In this document: positions 41,867-53,770 of the stretch, in pieces | Position numbering within the stretch: position 1 is the stretch's first letter | How the letters are laid out: each line of letters begins with the position of its first letter | Source: Eucommia ulmoides | Taxonomy: Eukaryota > Streptophyta > Magnoliopsida > Garryales > Eucommiaceae | Direction of reading: 5' to 3' | NCBI GenBank assembly: GCA_016647705.1 | Contig: CM028328.1 | Location: 50,143,647-50,207,646, forward strand | DNA length: 64,000 bases | Notes under the pieces: generated by a model | Told to the model about the DNA's origin: nothing | Seen by the model: only the letters and a program-made list of their open reading frames with translations | The model's database searches: none | Program-made: the position numbers and the translations under genes

Positions 41867-42851
41867 ATACCGAATCTTAGATGACCCTAACAGTGTGATC
41901 TGATCACTGTTAATGGAGATCTTCTCCCGTGCTGAGATGGGGATGGAGAGCTCTAGGATCAGCCCATCCGGCCCAGGATGGGCGGGGCTGGAGTGATCCA
42001 GGATGGATTATGAGTGGTGAAGCAACCTGGAAGTCTTCTGATCTGTGGAGGGTCTTCTTACCCGAAAGAATGGATTCGAGCTAGGATGGGTCCCAGCTGA
42101 GATGGGTAGCAACCTATCACCTGGACAAAGGACTTGTCGGGATGTCCCCGGCATGAGAATCAGCGCTCAGGGGGAAGAGATAAAAATATGCTACAGAAAA
42201 GAATAAACAAATTTGGTGTACCTTTGGGTATTGGTATGCCCTTCTTTATATAGGTAATGGATTGATTAATTTAGGAGCTTTACCAAAGATTAGTGTCCGA
42301 TCCCAATGCGTGGCCATTGAAAAGGCAACTGGAGAGCTTAATTGGGTAGACCTGGGTTTTTTTGCCTTTTTGTTGAGGCCCATAGACAAGAATAGTAGCA
42401 AGTGGAGAAGTGGCCTAGCCCATCATTCGAGATGAACTCATCCTACTACCCACGAGATAAAGAGTTCTATCCCCTATCCTTCCCAGATAGCTAGAGACGG
42501 AAAGGGGGAGTTTAGAGGAGTTTCCTTCCCTACCCTTCCTGGATAGCGAAATATGGGAAGAGGGGCGTTTTGTTGAGGAGCTTGCGGAGTCCATTTTCGA
42601 GATGGGCAGGACTAGCTTGAGGATTATACTAAGATGGGAAGAGATTTCTCCATCCCGACGGTGGCTAGCCTACTACTTCCAGAGGATGCTGCTGGCGAGG
42701 TTTTGAAATGGCCAGCATGGGCTTGAGATGTGCCTCTACCCAGCACAATCTTCATACTTAATATTTGGTAGGCACTGACCATATTGGAGAGTTGTTAACA
42801 CGTGGCGGCCCTTTACTGGTTGCGTGGGAGTGGCCATTTTTATAGACATCA
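41862..42851 (-). mobile_element. Tat-2 3' LTR
   Basis: On the minus strand it starts TGATGTCTATAAAAATGGCC at 42851, directly after the purine tract CCGAGAGGAAAA, and ends GATTCGGTATCAACA at 41862. A TATA box CCTATATAAAG lies on the minus strand at 42246-42254. Its length of 990 bases is close to the Tat-1 LTRs, and it shares the CAACA end. The element body lies to the right; the 5' LTR is missing because the element is cut at about 63055. Orientation and ends rest on the purine tract and the minus-strand pol genes. Confidence 0.7.
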
Positions 42852-43261
42852 TTTTCCTCTCGGACTTAGTGTTGAGAAGGAACTCAAAGCACTAAGGACT
42901 CTACTCCGAGTCTTTTTTGAAGTTATAACACTTATGTGGAGTATTCTAAGATGATCAGGCCTTCTCTTGACCCTAAAGGGGTGTTGTACAGGAAACAAAG
43001 CTTCTTCCGAGAAAGAGAACGGGTTGTCCCTAGATGAAAATAGCCAGCCAGAGTGGGGTAAATCCCAGCTCGTCAGAGGCCTACAAACAGCTCGCGCATA
43101 CTATGTGCACGTCCCATCAAGTCTGTGCCCCTTCAATGCTCACTGAAACAATGCTTGTCCAGCAGATGGACGAAAGACACGTGTTTGTACAGTTCTGAGC
43201 AGCACGCCATTCTAGGAAATTTCAAATCACCTACCTTTACAACAGTTCAAATGGGTAGGGG

Positions 43262-43359
43262 ATCCCTATATAAAAGGTACGCTCCACGTTCATTTTCATA
43301 CTTTTTCAATTTCTAGAGTACCATTATCTTCTCAGTAAGTAACCCATATCTTCTCAACA
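43262..43359 (+). promoter_or_regulatory. TATA box and leader of the Tat-2 antisense ORF
   Basis: CCCTATATAAAAGGTAC at 43265-43281 is a strong plus-strand TATA box inside the element, about 80 bases before the ATG at 43360. It lies outside the LTR and points opposite to the LTR promoter. Confidence 0.55.
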
Positions 43360-44288
43360 TGTCTTCTACTTTTTCTTTTTCTTCCTCTTATCGACCTATA
43401 TCAGGGTCCTCTTTTGGGTCTTCGTTAGGGTCTGCCTCAGGGTCAGGCACAAGTTTAGGGTCTACTACCTTTAAATAGGCCCTGAACGCTTTCCCGATTC
43501 AGCGGGTTAACCCTGTGCTGGCATTACCTCCTGCCTAGAGGAATAAGTGAGTTCTTCAAGTGGCGCTGATCCTTTCAGTCGTCATGCTGGTGAGAAGGTG
43601 CATGGCCTACTGGTGGCCCTTCTATTGATATTAGCTCGGGCCAGGCGAGTGAAGTCGATTCTAAGAGTGATGTGACGAAGGCCCCGCAGCCTCAGGGTAC
43701 ACAGGAGGTTGTCATTCCTCAAGGAAGCCTCATCTGGAGGGTTGGGTCTAAAATGATGGAGGAGGAGCTTGGCTTGGCCAGGAGCAAGTTCACTTTCCTG
43801 GAAGGAATGGACATCTGTCTCCCTCTTCCCGGGAAGAGAGATTGTTCTCTTCCCGAGGGCTTCATCTTTGTTTACATGGAACATATGCGTGGTGGCTTGA
43901 GGTTCCCAATCCATCCATGGATATGGGACCACTGCACGGAGTACCAAGTGTGCCCATCACAACTTGCCCTAAATTGCTTGAGGGCCTTAGTGGCCACGTT
44001 CATTATTTGCAAGACTGAAGGGATAGAGTCGTTCGTTGACCATTTTGAGTCCATGTTCTTTCCAAAATCAATGCTATCCAGGAAGGGTTGGTGTTACGTG
44101 GTGGCTAGAAAGTAGTTCATTTTGGGCCTAGAGTCCTCCGTCAAGAATTGGAAACCCCAATTATTTTTTCTTGGAGGCACTGATTGGGAATTTGGCCCAG
44201 TGGAAAAGGAAATCAACCCTATTCCAAGGGAGTGGGGTGTTGCAGGTGAGAATAAATTAGTTTGTGAGCAACTTTTCGATTGTGCAAT
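43360..44288 (+). pseudogene. Tat-2 antisense extra ORF, part 1 (Transposase_28-like)
   Basis: An ATG at 43360 starts a Ser-rich N-terminus that soon meets stops. A clean frame from 43672 to 44115 then carries the conserved domain: SKFTFLEGMDICLPLP, then CSLPEGFIFVYMEHM, GGLRFPIHPWIWDHC, CPSQLALNCLRALVA and FIICKTEG. After one stop it continues with NWKPQLFFLGGTDWEFGP. The pattern G-L-R-F-P-x-H-P, Q-L-x-N-x-x-R, W-K-x-x-F-F-x-x-G matches the family listed as Transposase_28, 'putative gypsy type transposon'. Its function is unknown. It lies on the strand opposite pol in the 3' part of a Tat element. It breaks off at 44288, where the LTR cluster inserted. Confidence 0.8.
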
Positions 44289-45797
44289 TGATAGGTGTAA
44301 ATTACCTATCTATTTTCAATCCAATTCATATCGACAATGGTCAGAGAACGGTGGAAAAATGAGCAAGGCAGCAAGATTTTGCAAACAAGCCGACCGCCAC
44401 GGCGTCCAGACCACCGTTGCGACGGTGAAGATGCTGAGAAAGACCAAAGGCCACTGACAAACCAGCGCCGTGGTGGTGAAGAAGCAGAGAGTTTTTCCAA
44501 TCCACCGCTGTTTCCATCTCCTTGGTGAACCTTAACCAACATACTCCACCATCGCAACGGTGAATCCCAGTACCACGGCGGTGGCCTCTGTACGAAATAT
44601 ATAATTTTTTTTAGATATTTTGTCTATAAATACCACCTCCCCTCTCATTTTCTAAATTCTATCTGGACATTAGGGCCTTTCTTAAGTTAGATATAATAGA
44701 GAGAGAGTTTAGGAGAGTGCTCATTCAATCCTGAAGAGGAAGATAAAGGAGGAGCAATCAGATTACGGTTTTAACGCTAAATCTTCAGATATCGGTTAAG
44801 TTTTTTCACTTCTCTCTTTGTTTTCTTCATTTTTGTAGATTGTTGAGTATGTTTAGTTTGATTTTTTTTGTTTATATGGTTAGGGCCACAATCTAAACAT
44901 AGATTGTAATGGGAATTAACATTTTATTTATGAAAATATGATTTTGCTTAAATTTATGCTTCGTTCTTGGTTGTTCTTCATATGTTGATTGTGTGTGCCT
45001 TATTGTTTGTATAACGTGCTTAGATTTACATATAGAGAATAAGGGGTTTGACTCTCGGAAGAGGTAACCCTGGATTCGGATTAGAATAAACGAACGTCAA
45101 AATCCTATAACCCGATCGAGGTTTCGATTGTGGATAATCGATGACGTTAGGTCAAGACTCACGTGACCTAGAGTCATTAAGACATTGAGGGAGACTTTGG
45201 AATTGACGTGAAGTCATGTATTCCCTCGTTTTACACTGGGAGAGGTGACGAGAGAGTTTTAGAACTGAGATTGTCGATAGGGTTAACACAACGTGACGAT
45301 CCACTAACCCGGGAGGGAGTTGGATTGTGTGCCATCAATGATGTTGGGGCGAGACCCAAGCGGCCTAGAGTCGTTAAGATGTTGAGGGAGACTTCGGCGT
45401 TGATTCGAAGTTGCGTATTCCCCGTCTTACACTCGAGAGAGGTGGCGAGGGAGTTTACGAACCGAGATTGTCGGATACGCCGAACGCCATTAATGTTAAC
45501 AAAAACTAAACTAAACGTAATTAAGTAAATAGAGTTAATCCCTAGGAAATCTACTCGCCTAAACAATCTCAAATTCGTATTTATAGTATAGTTAACTTAA
45601 TTAGTATTTTAGTTTAGTATTAGTATTAATTTTATATTCCATTTTTGTCGCCTAGATAAAATTAAGTTATGACAATCGCGGTACTCGATTGTAACGACAC
45701 CAATCCCTATGGATACGATACCCGACCGAAAGGTCCATTATACTAAAACTTGATCCGTACGCTTGCGGTGAAAATGGCAGCACTTATTTAGCTCTCA
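44289..45797 (+). mobile_element. LTR C1
   Basis: It starts TGATAGGTGTAAATTACC. It has U3 palindromes (44385-44590), a TATA box CTATAAATACC at 44624-44634, and two U5 modules anchored at 45228 and 45423 (195 bases apart) plus a partial one at 45043. The ccacagggattg block appears as CAATCCCTATGGATACGA at 45702. Near its start it lacks about 110 bases present in C3. Confidence 0.82.
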
Positions 45798-46673
45798 ACC
45801 CGATGTGGAGGATGAAGAGAGAAATGATCGTTCGACGGTTCTAGTGCCAATTCTTCGGATATAGGCTAAGTCACTCGTTTCTTTTCTTTTTTTTTTTCCA
45901 TTTTGGTAATTATTGAGCATTGTTAGATCATTTTACATTGTATAAACGGTTGGGGCCATGAGTTAAACATGGATTGTAATAGGGATTAACGTATTATTTA
46001 TGAAAATGTAGTTTTGGTTGAATTTGTGTTTCGTTTATGGTTGTTTCTTATAATTTTGATTGTGTTGCCATGTTTTCTATGATTATATGCTAGTTTAGAT
46101 ATATTGAGAATACGGGGTTTGACACTCGGGAGAGGTAACCCCGAATTCGGACTAGAGTTAACACAACACGACAATCTAATGACCCGGGAGGGCGTTAGAA
46201 AGTGTGCAATCGATGACGTTGGGGCGAGACTCACGTGACCTAAAGTCGTTAAGATGTTGAGGGGGACTTCGGTGTTGACACAAAGTCACATTTTCCCCAG
46301 TCTTACACTCGGAAGAGGTGGCAAGGGAGTTTACGAACCGAGATTGTCGGATACGCTGAACGCCATTAATGTTAACTAAAACGAAATCAAACGCATTTAA
46401 GTAAATAAAGTTAATCCCTAGGCAATCTACTCCCATAAACAATCTCAAATTAGTATTTATAGTATAGTTAACTTAATTAGTATTCTAGTTTAGTATTAGT
46501 ATTAAATTAAATTCCATTTTTGTCGCCTAGATAAAGTCAGGTTACGATAATCACGATACTCGATAGTAATCTCAACCAATCCCTGTGGATACGATACTCG
46601 ACCGAAAGGTCCACTATACTAAAACTTGATCCGTACGCTTGCGGTGAAAGTGGCAGCGCATTATTTGCGGCCA
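45792..46673 (+). mobile_element. LTR C2, truncated
   Basis: It begins in the middle of the LTR (CTCTCAACCCGATGTGG aligns with the GTGCTCATTCAATCC region of C1) and runs to the LTR end GCGGCCA at 46673. It holds a single full U5 module, anchored at 46302. The join with C1 occurs within a few bases of the C1 end. Confidence 0.72.
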
Positions 46674-46849
46674 CCAGGGGTCGATGAGGGAAAAATCTTT
46701 GGCCGGTAGATGATAATAAAAAACTTACGCATTTTTGTTTTCAGTGTTTTTACTTTTTACTGTTTAATTTTGTAATTAGTTTTTATATTTTCTTGTATTG
46801 TGTGGGTGTTTTGCTCGAGGACTAGCAAAATTTTGAGTTTGGCGTTATT

Positions 46850-48408
46850 TGATAGATATAAATTACCTATCTATTTCCGATTCGGATATATTAGTTTTTG
46901 AGTATGTTTATAGTTATTTTTATATGTTTTAATATGTTTTTACTTATTTTGTATTAAAACAGGTGCGTGGGGTGAAAATGTATGAAATAGGAGCATAAAC
47001 GATCAATTCGTATAGATAACGGTCGGAGAACAGTGGAAAAATGAGCAAGGCGGCAAGATTCTGCAAACAAGCCCACCTCCGCGGCGGTGAAGATGCTGAG
47101 AAAGACCAAAGGCCACTGATGGACCAGCACCGCGGCGGTGAAAAAGTAGAGAATTTTTCCAATCCACCATTTTCTCCATCGCCTCGGCGAACCATAACCA
47201 ACATACTCCAGCGCCGCAGCGGTGGCCTCTGCACATAATAGATTTTCTTTTTTAGATTTTTTGTCAATAAATAGCCCCTCCCCTCTCATTTTCTGAGCTC
47301 TCTTCGGCCATTAGGGCCTTTCTTAAGTTAGATAGAATAGAGAGAGAGTTTAAGAGAGTGCTTCAATCCCGAATAGGAAGATAAAGGAAAAGCAATCGGA
47401 TTACGGTCTTAGCACCAAATCTTCGGATATCGGCTAAGTTTTTCTGTTTCTCCCTTTGTTTTCTACAATTTTGTAGATTGTTGAGCATGTTTAGTTCGGT
47501 TTTTGTTGTTTATATGGTTAGGGCCACGGGATTAACATTTTATTTATGAAAATGTGATTTTGGTTAAGTTTATGCTTCGTTCTTGGTTGTTCTTTGTATG
47601 TTGATTGTGTGTGCCTTATTGTTTGTTTATCGTGCTTAGATTTACATATAGAGAATAAGGGGTTTGACTCTCGGAAGAGGTACCCCCCGGAGTCGGATTA
47701 GAATAAACGAATGCCACAATCCTGTAACCCGGTCGGGGTTTCGATTATGGACAATCGATGACGTTAGGTCAAGACTCACGTGACCTAAAGTCGTTAAGAT
47801 GTTGAGGGAGACTTTGGCGTTAACGTGAAGTCACGTATTCCCTCATCTTATACTTGGGAGAGGTGACGGGGGAGTTTTAGAACTAAGATTGTTGATAGGG
47901 TAAACACAACGTGACGATCTACTAACCCGGGAGGGAGTTGGATTGTGTGCAATCAATGAAATTGGGGCGAGACTCAAGCGGCCTAGAGTTGTTAAGACAT
48001 TAAAGGGGACTTCGACGTTGATTCGAAGTTCTCGTCTTACACTCGGGAGACGTGGTGAGGGAGTTTACGAACCGAGATTGTCGGATATGATCGAACGCCG
48101 TTAATGTTAACTAAAACTAAACTAAACGCATTTAAGTAAATAGAGTTAATCCCTAGGCAATCTAATCCCCTAAACAATCTCAAATTAGTATTTATAGTAT
48201 AGTTAACTTAATTAGTATTTTAGTTTAGTATTAGTGTTAATGTTATATTCCATTTTTGTCGCCTAGATAAAATTAGGTTATGATAATCGCGGTACTGGAT
48301 AGTAACGACACCAATCCATGTGGATACGATACCCGACCGAAAGGTCCAATGTACTAAAACTTGATCCGTACACTTGCGGTGAAAGTGACAGTGCTTATTT
48401 AGCGGCCA
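46850..48408 (+). mobile_element. LTR C3
   Basis: It starts TGATAGATATAAATTACC after a polypurine tract and ends TTATTTAGCGGCCA. It has palindromes at 47070-47225, a TATA-like CAATAAATAGCC at 47264-47275, and modules at about 47848 and 48032 plus a partial at 47670. Confidence 0.82.
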
Positions 48409-49129
48409 CTAGAAATCCTTTGGCGGCTTGATTGTTCTTTTGTGTTTTCTTGTGTGTAGTTTTGGAGAAAGTGAGTGGAAAATGAGTACAGCCCAGCCCA
48501 CTTATTCAGCAACAAAGAAAGGTGATCCTTAACATGGGGTTTAAGAACATCGAGGACTTGTTGGAGTCGCCCCATACGACTACCATTTTTATCGCCCTCC
48601 AGGTTTGCCTGTACTAGACATTGACCCAAATACTGAAAACGATAAATTTTCTCCCCTTCCCGAAAATTTTCGAATACTCAAATTTTTTTGGCACTTTTTT
48701 CTTTTTTTCTTGTTTAACTGTCCTGGTGCTCCCTTAGCCGAGATAGATAGGGAAACGTTGAGGATGATGTTGAAGGAGAAAGATATGAGGGAAGCTGCCA
48801 AAAAGGGGTAGGCCTCCTAGCCCAAAGAAGGGGCTCCTCAAGAGGGAGCCCCTGACGGGAGGAAAGGTGACTGCAGCACAGAGGTCCCTATATGAGGCCC
48901 CGGGATGGGTAGAGGTAGAATCGAGAAGGAAAATGGGAGAGAAACCAAGAAAGGATGTGAAGGTCACAGCGATAAGAAAGACACCGTCCCAGTCGGAAAA
49001 AGATCACTTGTCCCCATCTAAGAAGAGTAGTATGGGAGAAAGTAAGAATAGATGGAAGAGGAATGTAGAGAAAACTATAGCTGAAGGGCAGAAGAAAGCC
49101 AAAATTGAGAAGATCATATCGGAGGTCCC
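48409..49129 (+). pseudogene. Tat-2 antisense extra ORF, part 2
   Basis: After the LTR cluster, plus-strand frames resume with MSTAQPTYSATKKGDP (48483), then FYRPPGLPVLD and later LRMMLKEKDMREAAKKG. The final part is Lys/Glu-rich. A T-rich stretch ending TTAG at about 48739 is intron-like. Composition and position suit the middle of the extra ORF, but no domain is diagnostic here. It is cut at 49129 by Athila-2. Confidence 0.5.
49125..49129. repeat. Target-site duplication gtccc (left)
   Basis: gtccc precedes the LTR end TGTTGCAAATT at 49130 and recurs at 58317-58321. Confidence 0.88.
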
Positions 49130-50404
49130 TGTTGCAAATTCTATTGCTATTGACTACTTGCAAGTGTACGAGGTCGAACAAGTAATAAAGTGAGTGAGTG
49201 AGTATCGTCTCCACAGGGATTGGTAATGCGAAATTAGCTAAGTGCCGCAATTAAATTGACCTAATTTTATTTAAGCTATTAATGATGATTTGAATAGAAT
49301 TTTTAACTATTAAATAACAAATGTTAACAAATTTATCAGAAACAAATAGACTTCGATGGAATTAAGATTCTAGGGGGATGTTGAATTTATTTCCTAAACT
49401 ATACTGATCCTTATGGTTCTTAATTGATTTCATGCCTAATCATTAGTCGTGGGTGTTTGAATTAACCTCACTTCCACCTCTCGAATGAGAAATGAGATAA
49501 TTTGTATAACTATTTAAATTATTATATTTCTATTCAATTCAACGAATTATCCAATCATTTTGTTTTGCCAAGCTAATGACTACCCAACATATATTAGCCT
49601 CTCGCACTTAACATAATTAGGGTTATATTTCTTTTATTTCAACACATAAAATTATCACCTCTTGGATACATAATTTTATACATCTAGGATATCCAATTTA
49701 CCTTTCGTATAAATTAGCCAATAAGCATAAGAAATACAAATGATGTAAACATAATTTTGATTAATAACGTCTTAGGATTTTATAACATAATTCAACAATT
49801 CATTCAACACCCCCTAGAAATGGGCGATTTAGCCGAGCGTAATCATATTGTTCATCAAAATAAATGTAGTATCATTCAAACAATAACTCATGAATCGTAC
49901 TAAAAATACAATCACAAATCTCGTATTTAGCATATACAAAAAGTAACGAGATTAGAGAAGAAGAAAAACTAGATTTGGCGAAGAGGTTTTGGTCTTCAAT
50001 CTCATTTTCGATTTTCTTGATTCTAATCTTGTGGATTATCTCTGCCAAATTCGTCCAATACGTTCTCTAAAGTTCGTCCTCTAATTCCCTTCTCAGTCCC
50101 GTAGTGTCCAACCCCCTCAAAATTTGAGAAAACGTCTCTTTCAGCTATCCAGATCGGAGGGTTGGCACTGCAGCACAAAAAAGAAGAAGGGATACTTTGC
50201 TATAGCGCCATTCTATTTGGCGTTGCAGCCCATCTGCTACTGGATTTCTTTATCTTGATTGCATATTTTTTATCCGTTTTCTTCGTTATCCTAGGCCTAC
50301 ACAATAATACCGAATAAAATTAGGAACAACACCCAAAAACACTAAAAATCACTCAAAACTAACACTTAATTATGGAGATATAGTAATTAGAAATCAACTT
50401 ATCA
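49130..50404 (-). mobile_element. Athila-2 3' LTR
   Basis: The minus strand starts TGATAAGTTGATTTCTAATT at 50404 and ends ..AATTTGCAACA at 49130. It carries the CTCCACAGGGATTGG block (49203-49217) near its end, the CTTGCAAGTGTACGAGG block, and GCTGCAGC-type dyads (50160-50240) in U3. The 150-200-bp module seen in the other Athila-type LTRs is not evident. Confidence 0.87.
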
Positions 50405-50464
50405 AATACCCCCACACTTAAGCTTTTGCTAGTCCCAAGTAAAATCAAAATACAAGGATTAACT

Positions 50465-50468
<4 letters not shown>

Positions 50469-50496
<28 letters not shown>
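50469..50496. repeat. Homopolymer A run
   Basis: 28 consecutive A bases in the Athila-2 3' UTR. Confidence 0.97.
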
Positions 50497-50500
<4 letters not shown>

Positions 50501-51949
50501 AAACAACAAAATAAAATAGAAAAAAACTAGAAAAAGAAAATAAAAGAAAATCTCAAACAATTAGTGATTATCCCGACTTGTTCTACTAATCCCTTTTTAT
50601 CCTCAATGTCTCCTAGCACTTCGATTTCTAATGCAAGGTGATCCCTCGTGATGTTCTAGATTTTCAACGAATTAAGTGTATACAAACTGCAAAAGTTTCT
50701 TAAGGCAGGTATCAGGACGTTGATATTCAATCGAACGGTAACCGGATTCATTTATCTACCAAGACAGTTCATTATTTTCTCTTTTAAGAACAAAATTTCA
50801 TTGGCCCAAATTAGCTTGACTCTCCACTAATGTAAGTAAAGTTAGTATTGGAGATCTATAGGACTTTAGTGGCTTGTAACATTAGGCTAAGATAATGGTT
50901 AGGTAAGGAATGCAATGTTTAGGCTCGTTTCACCCTAGGCATGTCACTCACCTTTTTGGATTTTATAAACTTCCCATAGAATTTTCCAAAATACCCCATT
51001 ACAATCATTTCCCTTGTCACCCTTTTTATCCCCACAAAGATAAATATGAATGGAATTACTTGATTCGTGAACGCGCAATAGTACAATTATATTGTTTTTA
51101 TATAGGAACATCGAACATCGATTAAATAAGATATAAAATTACAAAGTACAATACCGAGTTCCTCAAAGCCCGTCATTATTTTTTATTCAGCTTAAGGAAA
51201 TTTATGCGGTTGAAAGAATGAAATGTCTATTTCGCTCGAAGGGGACTACACAAAGATAAAATTTCATGGGTAGGCATAAAAGGCTCATACAGTCCAAATG
51301 AATGCCTAAATCGTCTCTCCTAAACTCCTCAACTTATGATTTTGCCTCAAGTTTCACTAAATCGGGTTCTAGAATCTTTCCAACATCATGAATCAAAGTT
51401 TAATGGATAATCATCCTCTAGTGAACTAGACGATGAGTGTCAATGTTTTTCGTGCATGTCACATAAGAAATGAAAGTATCTTGTATTCACCCAATGTTAC
51501 GCACACAGAAAACACAAGAAACACTTTACACAAGATATCGAAAACGACTTAGGAGATATTTTCATCATCGGTTAGCGACCACTGAAACTAATAGAACACA
51601 TCACCAATTACACCATTTTTTTAAAAAACAAAACATAAAAATAAAGCACACATGAACATTTAAACATTCTCATCCCTTCCCCAAAATAGAACCATTCATT
51701 GTCCTCAATGATAAAAAAAATAGCAAAATTAATGTGCAGTGACAACTAGAGAATGTACCTGGGAGGCGAGAACTAATGTCTCACCTCCTACTGATGTTCC
51801 TCGTGGTATGGCGGCGGTGGTGATGATGGGTATGGCTGATGCGACTAGTATGGATAGAATTATGGGAGCGGTTTCCAAAGATCATCAGGGAATGATAGTG
51901 TGTGCGGGAAGAATTTTGGGTTTTCACAACAGAGGCCTGGTGCTACCGC

Positions 51950-52320
51950 GTGCAAGAATTTTGCACTGCAATGCCGTTTTGTGCTAGGGTTACTATCAAA
52001 GGATGGGGGCTAGCACCGTAGTACTAGAAAGTTTTGCGCTGCAGTGCCGAAAGGCATTGATATGTTCTGACGTTGATCTCATACTGCAACGCGAAAGAGA
52101 TTTATGATACAGCTCCAAAAGACAGTAACGCCTTTTTCTAGTGGGTATCGCACTGCAGCGAGATCCATTTCTGCTGCAGCGCAAACATTTTGGTTGATCT
52201 TCTATGTACTTTTCTTGCTGCAGCTTAGCGTTGATCCGCTATAGTATCAAGTTTCTATCCGAAATACTCAATTTTGACAGATTTGTTGTGCTCCAGCCCA
52301 ATTCTACCTCGCTGCGGCCC
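51950..52320 (-). repeat. GCGCTGCAGCGC-type palindrome cluster in the 3' UTR
   Basis: About eight dyads in 370 bases: TTGCACTGCAATGCC, TTGCGCTGCAGTGCC, CACTGCAGCGAG, CTGCTGCAGCGC, TTGCTGCAGC and similar. They are the same type as in the LTR U3 of this element, but outside the LTR. Confidence 0.75.
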
Positions 52321-52530
52321 CAAAGTTCTGTTGGGAACTCTTGAATTCTCCACTTTGTCTTCCTTTTCCGTCCAAAAATTTCATCCCAATTTCGAAAATT
52401 CATCTCCAACCTTGGTTCTCATTTTCTTCTTCCAATTTCAGCCTAACCAAACTCATCTTTTCGTTTTTTCTTTTTCTTTAAAAGCACAACAAAAAAACTT
52501 GGGTTGCCTCCCAAAAAGCGCTAAATTTAA

Positions 52531-53700
52531 TGTCCCTAGCTGGACTCAGCTAGTGGTTTTAGGTTGTATCTTTGAGCAATATCTTCTCGATAAAGCACTC
52601 CCTTCCTCCATAATAGTGTTTGAGTCTTTGACCATTTACTCGGAAAGATTGTCCATCTTTGTCTTATAATTCCACCAAGTTGAATGAGAACACTTGAGTT
52701 ACCTTGAACAGACCGGGCCATCTTGACCTTAGTTTTCCAAGAAATAGCTTTCATCGAGAATTAAAAAATAGTACTTCTTGTCCTAACTTAAACTTTTTCC
52801 TCTTTATTTGATTGTCGTGCTACTTCTTCGTCTTTTCCTTATAGATCCGAGCATTTTCATATGATTCATTCTTGAATTCTTGTAACTTGTTGAGTTGAAG
52901 AAATCGTTGCTTCCCAGAAGCTTTTAGATCAAAGTTAGCTTTTCAATTGCCCAAAATGCACGGTGTTCCAGCTCTACCGGTAGGTGGCACGTCTTTCCAA
53001 ACACCAATCAATGCAGAAACATTCCAATTGATGTTTTGAAAGCGATGCGGTAAGCCAAAATGCATCATCAAGTTTAGTCGTCCATTCCTTTCAGTTAACA
53101 TTAACTGTCTTCTCGAGAATTTGCTTAACTTCTCGATTAGATACTTCGGCTTGTCCATTGGTCTGAAGGTAGTAAGCTAATGCTACCTTGTGCCTCACCC
53201 CGTACTTCACTAAGAGAGTGTCCAACACCTTGTTAAACAAGTGAGTTCCCTCATCACTGATAATAGCTCTTGGAGTATCGAATCGTGTTAAGATATTCCA
53301 GTGAATGAACTTCAAGATAGTTTTGGCATTGTTGGTAGGAGTGGCTATAGCTTCCACCCACTTGGATATGTAATCGATTGCCAACAGAATATATTACATG
53401 CTAAACGACAAGGGAAATGGTCCCATAAAATGGATACCCCATACGTCAAAAATCCCTACCTCTAGAATGTTGTTCAATGGAAGTTTGTGTCGCCTCGAGA
53501 TGTTACCCATCCTTTGACATCAATCACAGGTTTTCACAAATGCGTATGCATCTCGAAATAGGGTCGGCCAATAGAATCAGTACTGTAGCACCCTAGATGC
53601 AGTCCTTGTGGCGCCAAAATGTCCTCCATACAGTGATACATGACAATAGTGGTGGTTATTCTGGATTTCTTCTTCAGGGACACATCTCTGGATTACTTGA
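52531..53700 (-). pseudogene. Athila-2 integrase
   Basis: The zinc-binding end is seen as KTCD*CQRMG near 53520. The core reads [11 protein letters not shown] near 53430, where WGIDFMGPF is usual, so the first catalytic Asp is His. It continues with IDYISKWVEAIATPTNN, then IISDEGTHLFN (second Asp kept) and TNGQAEVSNREVKQ (Glu kept). A later frame (52943-53158) has WNVSALIGVWKDVPP. The far C-terminal part dissolves into stops before the post-pol block. Confidence 0.88.
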
Positions 53701-53770
53701 TCAGAACATCTTTTGAACAATATGGGATCATCCCAAAGATAGTCTTTACATCATGCAAAAATTTCTTCTT

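Larger units (their letters stand above)
44289..48408 (+). mobile_element. Cluster of three related Athila-type LTRs
   Basis: Three plus-strand LTR segments of one family: C1 44289-45797, C2 45792-46673 (3' part only) and C3 46850-48408. C2 and C3 are separated by 176 bases that end in the Athila-type tract GAGTTTGGCGTTATT directly before C3. So C2-spacer-C3 looks like an element whose 5' LTR is truncated and whose interior is almost deleted, fused head to tail to C1. The outer flanks (gcaat and ctaga) do not match, as expected after recombination between copies. Confidence 0.75.
50405..52530 (-). other. Athila-2 3' UTR
   Basis: Non-coding. It begins next to the LTR with the tract AAGTGTGGGGGTATT and the GACTAGCAAAAGCTTAAG block. 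It holds an A-run (50469-50496) and a palindrome cluster (51950-52320). It ends at the post-pol block AAATTTAATGTCCCTAGCTG (about 52524). The Athila env-like gene is not visible. Confidence 0.72.

Noticed and set aside
45208..45572. Open frames of about 110 codons on both strands in C1
   Set aside because: They result from GC-rich, stop-poor LTR modules. They appear on both strands and track the repeat unit, not a gene.
46944..47289. Overlapping 107-111-codon frames on the minus strand
   Set aside because: They lie in the U3 palindrome region of LTR C3, in several frames at once, with no protein similarity.
50405..52530. Athila env-like gene
   Set aside because: No frame of sufficient length, no signal peptide and no membrane segment could be found on the minus strand.
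52274..52669. 131-codon plus-strand frame
   Set aside because: It lies antisense to the end of Athila-2 integrase and the post-pol block and shows no domain.
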